Source: an uncultured Pseudovibrio sp.
GTDB taxonomy: Bacteria > Pseudomonadota > Alphaproteobacteria > Rhizobiales > Stappiaceae
DNA length: 64,000 nt
NCBI GenBank assembly: GCA_947496145.1
Contig: CANMBS010000007.1
Span: forward strand, 62,001-126,000
Direction: 5' to 3'
Shown here: in pieces, positions 61,957 through 64,000 of the stretch
Position numbering within the stretch: position 1 is the first letter of the stretch
How the letters are laid out: every line of letters starts with the position of its first letter
The notes under the pieces: model-generated
What the model was told of the DNA's origin: nothing
Database searches by the model: none
Seen by the model: only the letters and a program-made list of their open reading frames with translations
Position numbers and translations under genes: made by a program

Positions 61957-64000
61957 TTAAAAGATCATGCTTGCAGAAAGTCTGAAACTGCGCCCGGGAC
62001 CAGTCAGCTCAGAAAGTGAAGGTTTATAAGCCTGATCGAAAATATTCTCGATCGCAGCATTCACTTTCAACTTACGCTCATCATCAAAGTCGTAGGAGAA
62101 CCCGCCAGCTAAATTGAGCGTTGCAAAGCCGGCCTCTTCGGTAAAATCATCCTCATCATCAAAACCTGTATGCTTGCTCGCGAACCGGGTATACAAGTCT
62201 GCAAATGCCTCAACACCATTACTAAAGGCCCAGTCTTTGGTTACCCCAACACGGCCAGAGAGCAATGGAGTATCCGTATGGAACGTTGTGCGTTTTGATG
62301 ATGTAAACTGACGACGCAACACCGTTAGATTTGCGTAAGGCGAGACACCCCACTCCTCTAACTGATAAGAAGCTGCCAGTTCGAAGCCCCATGTCTTCGC
62401 AGAATCGATATTGTCGTAAATATACGATCTACCTGTGCATTTGCTGCCATGAACTGCCGGATCGCACCCCACAGAAGTAATGTAATCTTTCGCATCCGTA
62501 TAAAATGCACCCGCATCAAGAACCAGACGTCCATCATCATAACGTGCACCAACTTCCGCAGTTACAGAAGTTTCGGGCTCTAAATCGGAATTGCCATAGA
62601 TCTTGCCTGCTGGCGAAAAGACAGAACCAAGCGTGCTTTGAATAAGCGTCGGATAAACATACCCTTGCGACAAGTGGGCTCGGAGGGCCAGATGTTCAAG
62701 TCCGGTGTAGTTGACACCTACAGCCCCAACAAACGCCTGATCATTTTCATCGCGTTTCCCAGCTGTCCCTTTGTTCTTTGATGACACAAAGTAATACCGC
62801 CCCCCTGCTGTCAGAGTAAGATCGTCATTCACATCCCACTCGTTTTGCAAAAACGCAGAAAGCGTCGTCAGTTTAGCCTCATCCCGTTCCCTGATGTTTA
62901 CCGAGGTCACGCGAGGAGGAGCTGGCGGAGTTGAAGTATCAGTGCCCGAACTGAAACTATCTTTGTCGAGTTGATCCTGTGCGATCTGAAAGCCGATAGA
63001 GGTCAGCGTATTCTCAAGCAATGTCAAGTCAACTTGACCATTAACACCAAGCGTGAGCAGTTCGCTTTCAGTCTTGTTCTCGCGCTTCATAACTGGCATT
63101 CCGGGACGGGGAATAGCCATCTCATAATCAAGCAATGCAACCCGATCAATCTTCTGCACGTAACCATCAAGATGAATCTTGGCAATGCTGTCATTCACAT
63201 TAGTAAAATCATAGAACAGACCAACCTTTGAGCGATCTCGTTTTGGCAAATCCATGTCAAACTGACGCATGATACTGCCAATCATAGAGGGGTCGGTGTA
63301 ACTTTCACTTTCCTGCTCATATCGCTCTGCTTTAATACCGAACTTATGCTGATCACCAGTATAACCCACATAAGCCGTCAGGCTCTGGTTCTCAAAACCG
63401 CTGCCTTCCAGTGTACCATCCGCAGTCTTTCGATCACCGTGTTTGGACTTGCTGGCAGAAAAACGATAGTCCCACTCCTCAACGGTTCCTGCTGCTGAAC
63501 TGAAGGTGGTTATTCCCTTGGTTGCAGAGTCAAATGCAGTTCCAACTTCAACCTGAACAGGGCGATCCGCACCTTTCTTGGTGATGATGTTCACCACCCC
63601 GCCAATTGCTTTCGAGCCATGCAGAACCGACCCCGGTCCTTTCACAACTTCAATACGCTCAATGTCTGATGGAGAAATCAGGAAAACAGCGCCGTAAGAT
63701 GTGTGATCATTCACTTCCTGACCGTCTATGAGAACGACATTTCGTGAAGATTCTTCACCACGGATACTAATGCGTTTCATGCCAGCAACAGAGCTGTCTA
63801 CGATCTTGATGCCGGGCACATCACGAAGAACCTCCGTCACGCCATCTGCAACAGCGCGTTCAATCTGATCACTCTCAACGACGGCAACGGAGCGCGTCAC
63901 CTCATCCAGACTTTGATCATTACGAGAGGCAGTTACAACGATTGGACCAAGTTCCTCAGGTTCATTCTGATCTTGCGCATAGGCACCCGATTGTAGTGCA
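61957..64000 (-). CDS. TonB-dependent outer membrane receptor (5' end outside window)
   Basis: The frame is open to the window edge; the first visible residues are ALQSGAYAQDQ, the end of a signal peptide. A TonB-box-like E-L-G-P-I-V-V-T-A follows. The plug domain shows GVTEVLRDVPGIKIVDSSVA, KRISIRGEESSRNVVLIDGQ and GSVLHGSKAIGGVVNIITKK. The 22-strand barrel ends with the terminal motif FDQAYKPSLSELTGPGRSF and the aromatic last residue F. Substrates of relatives are siderophores, haem or vitamin B12. The internal GTG/ATG at 63900 is not the start. About 680 residues are in the window. Confidence 0.93.
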   Translation of the reverse strand, partial: ALQSGAYAQDQNEPEELGPIVVTASRNDQSLDEVTRSVAVVESDQIERAVADGVTEVLRDVPGIKIVDSSVAGMKRISIRGEESSRNVVLIDGQEVNDHTSYGAVFLISPSDIERIEVVKGPGSVLHGSKAIGGVVNIITKKGADRPVQVEVGTAFDSATKGITTFSSAAGTVEEWDYRFSASKSKHGDRKTADGTLEGSGFENQSLTAYVGYTGDQHKFGIKAERYEQESESYTDPSMIGSIMRQFDMDLPKRDRSKVGLFYDFTNVNDSIAKIHLDGYVQKIDRVALLDYEMAIPRPGMPVMKRENKTESELLTLGVNGQVDLTLLENTLTSIGFQIAQDQLDKDSFSSGTDTSTPPAPPRVTSVNIRERDEAKLTTLSAFLQNEWDVNDDLTLTAGGRYYFVSSKNKGTAGKRDENDQAFVGAVGVNYTGLEHLALRAHLSQGYVYPTLIQSTLGSVFSPAGKIYGNSDLEPETSVTAEVGARYDDGRLVLDAGAFYTDAKDYITSVGCDPAVHGSKCTGRSYIYDNIDSAKTWGFELAASYQLEEWGVSPYANLTVLRRQFTSSKRTTFHTDTPLLSGRVGVTKDWAFSNGVEAFADLYTRFASKHTGFDDEDDFTEEAGFATLNLAGGFSYDFDDERKLKVNAAIENIFDQAYKPSLSELTGPGRSFRLSASMIF

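Noticed and set aside
1-64000. CRISPR arrays, prophage or rRNA operon
   Set aside because: No regularly spaced direct repeats, phage structural genes or rRNA sequence were seen.

Overview
The window looks like a chromosomal segment from an alphaproteobacterium of the Hyphomicrobiales (Rhizobiales). My guess, with low to moderate confidence, is a marine Pseudovibrio/Stappiaceae-like species. The support is: a fliF-fliG-fliH-fliN-flbD-flhA cluster; a SciP/DUF1153 gene and a full CtrA box; a run of small alphaproteobacterial families (DUF1285, DUF6111-like, DUF1284, TrmL next to HemF, Tim44-like); Occ/Noc-type amino-acid ABC genes; and RIME-like two-hairpin intergenic repeats. GC content is moderate, with AT-rich spacers.

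Layout. 1-3 kb: 5' end of an exporter ABC gene broken by a T8/A8 homopolymer frameshift, a small membrane protein, trmL, hemF. 3-10 kb: an HTH-only LysR fragment, a membrane protein and divergent TetR with two matching operators, fumC, an orphan AAA ATPase, an EamA transporter, a PAS protein, ohrR/ohr with twin operators. 10-14 kb: Tim44-like protein and the compact operon DUF1285-NUDIX-DUF6111-cca-DUF1284. 14.6-21.5 kb: divergent MoxR-DUF58-BatA/DUF4159-membrane protein operon. 21.5-26 kb: GNAT, NUDIX and phosphoesterase genes plus unknowns. 26-37 kb: flagellar block on the minus strand (fliF to flhA, sciP, flgD, fliK) with a CtrA box before fliF and a sigma-54-type promoter before fliK. 37.8-41.7 kb: mnmA, tRNA-Met, decayed IS3-type debris, and an Fe-S photolyase. 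42-54.5 kb: three solute uptake systems (TAXI-TRAP; polar amino-acid ABC with divergent LysR; a four-gene ABC importer with divergent LacI). 55-61 kb: a DSF-type signalling locus. 61.5-64 kb: a small Cys-containing protein and the 5'-truncated end of a TonB-dependent receptor.

The most interesting locus is 55053-60858. It encodes an RpfF-like DSF synthase with both catalytic glutamates. Converging on it is a two-gene operon: an RpfC-like hybrid kinase (multi-TM sensor, H210, D638, HPt H794), and, in the place of the usual RpfG HD-GYP phosphodiesterase, a REC-PAS-GGDEF-EAL protein. The gene order copies the xanthomonad rpfF / rpfC-rpfG convergence, but the output domain is different. This suggests a fatty-acid quorum signal wired to c-di-GMP in an alphaproteobacterium through a rebuilt output protein.

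A second theme is architecture: each of the three binding-protein genes is followed directly by an intercistronic hairpin, and two copies of a ~101-bp two-hairpin repeat lie about 24 kb apart.
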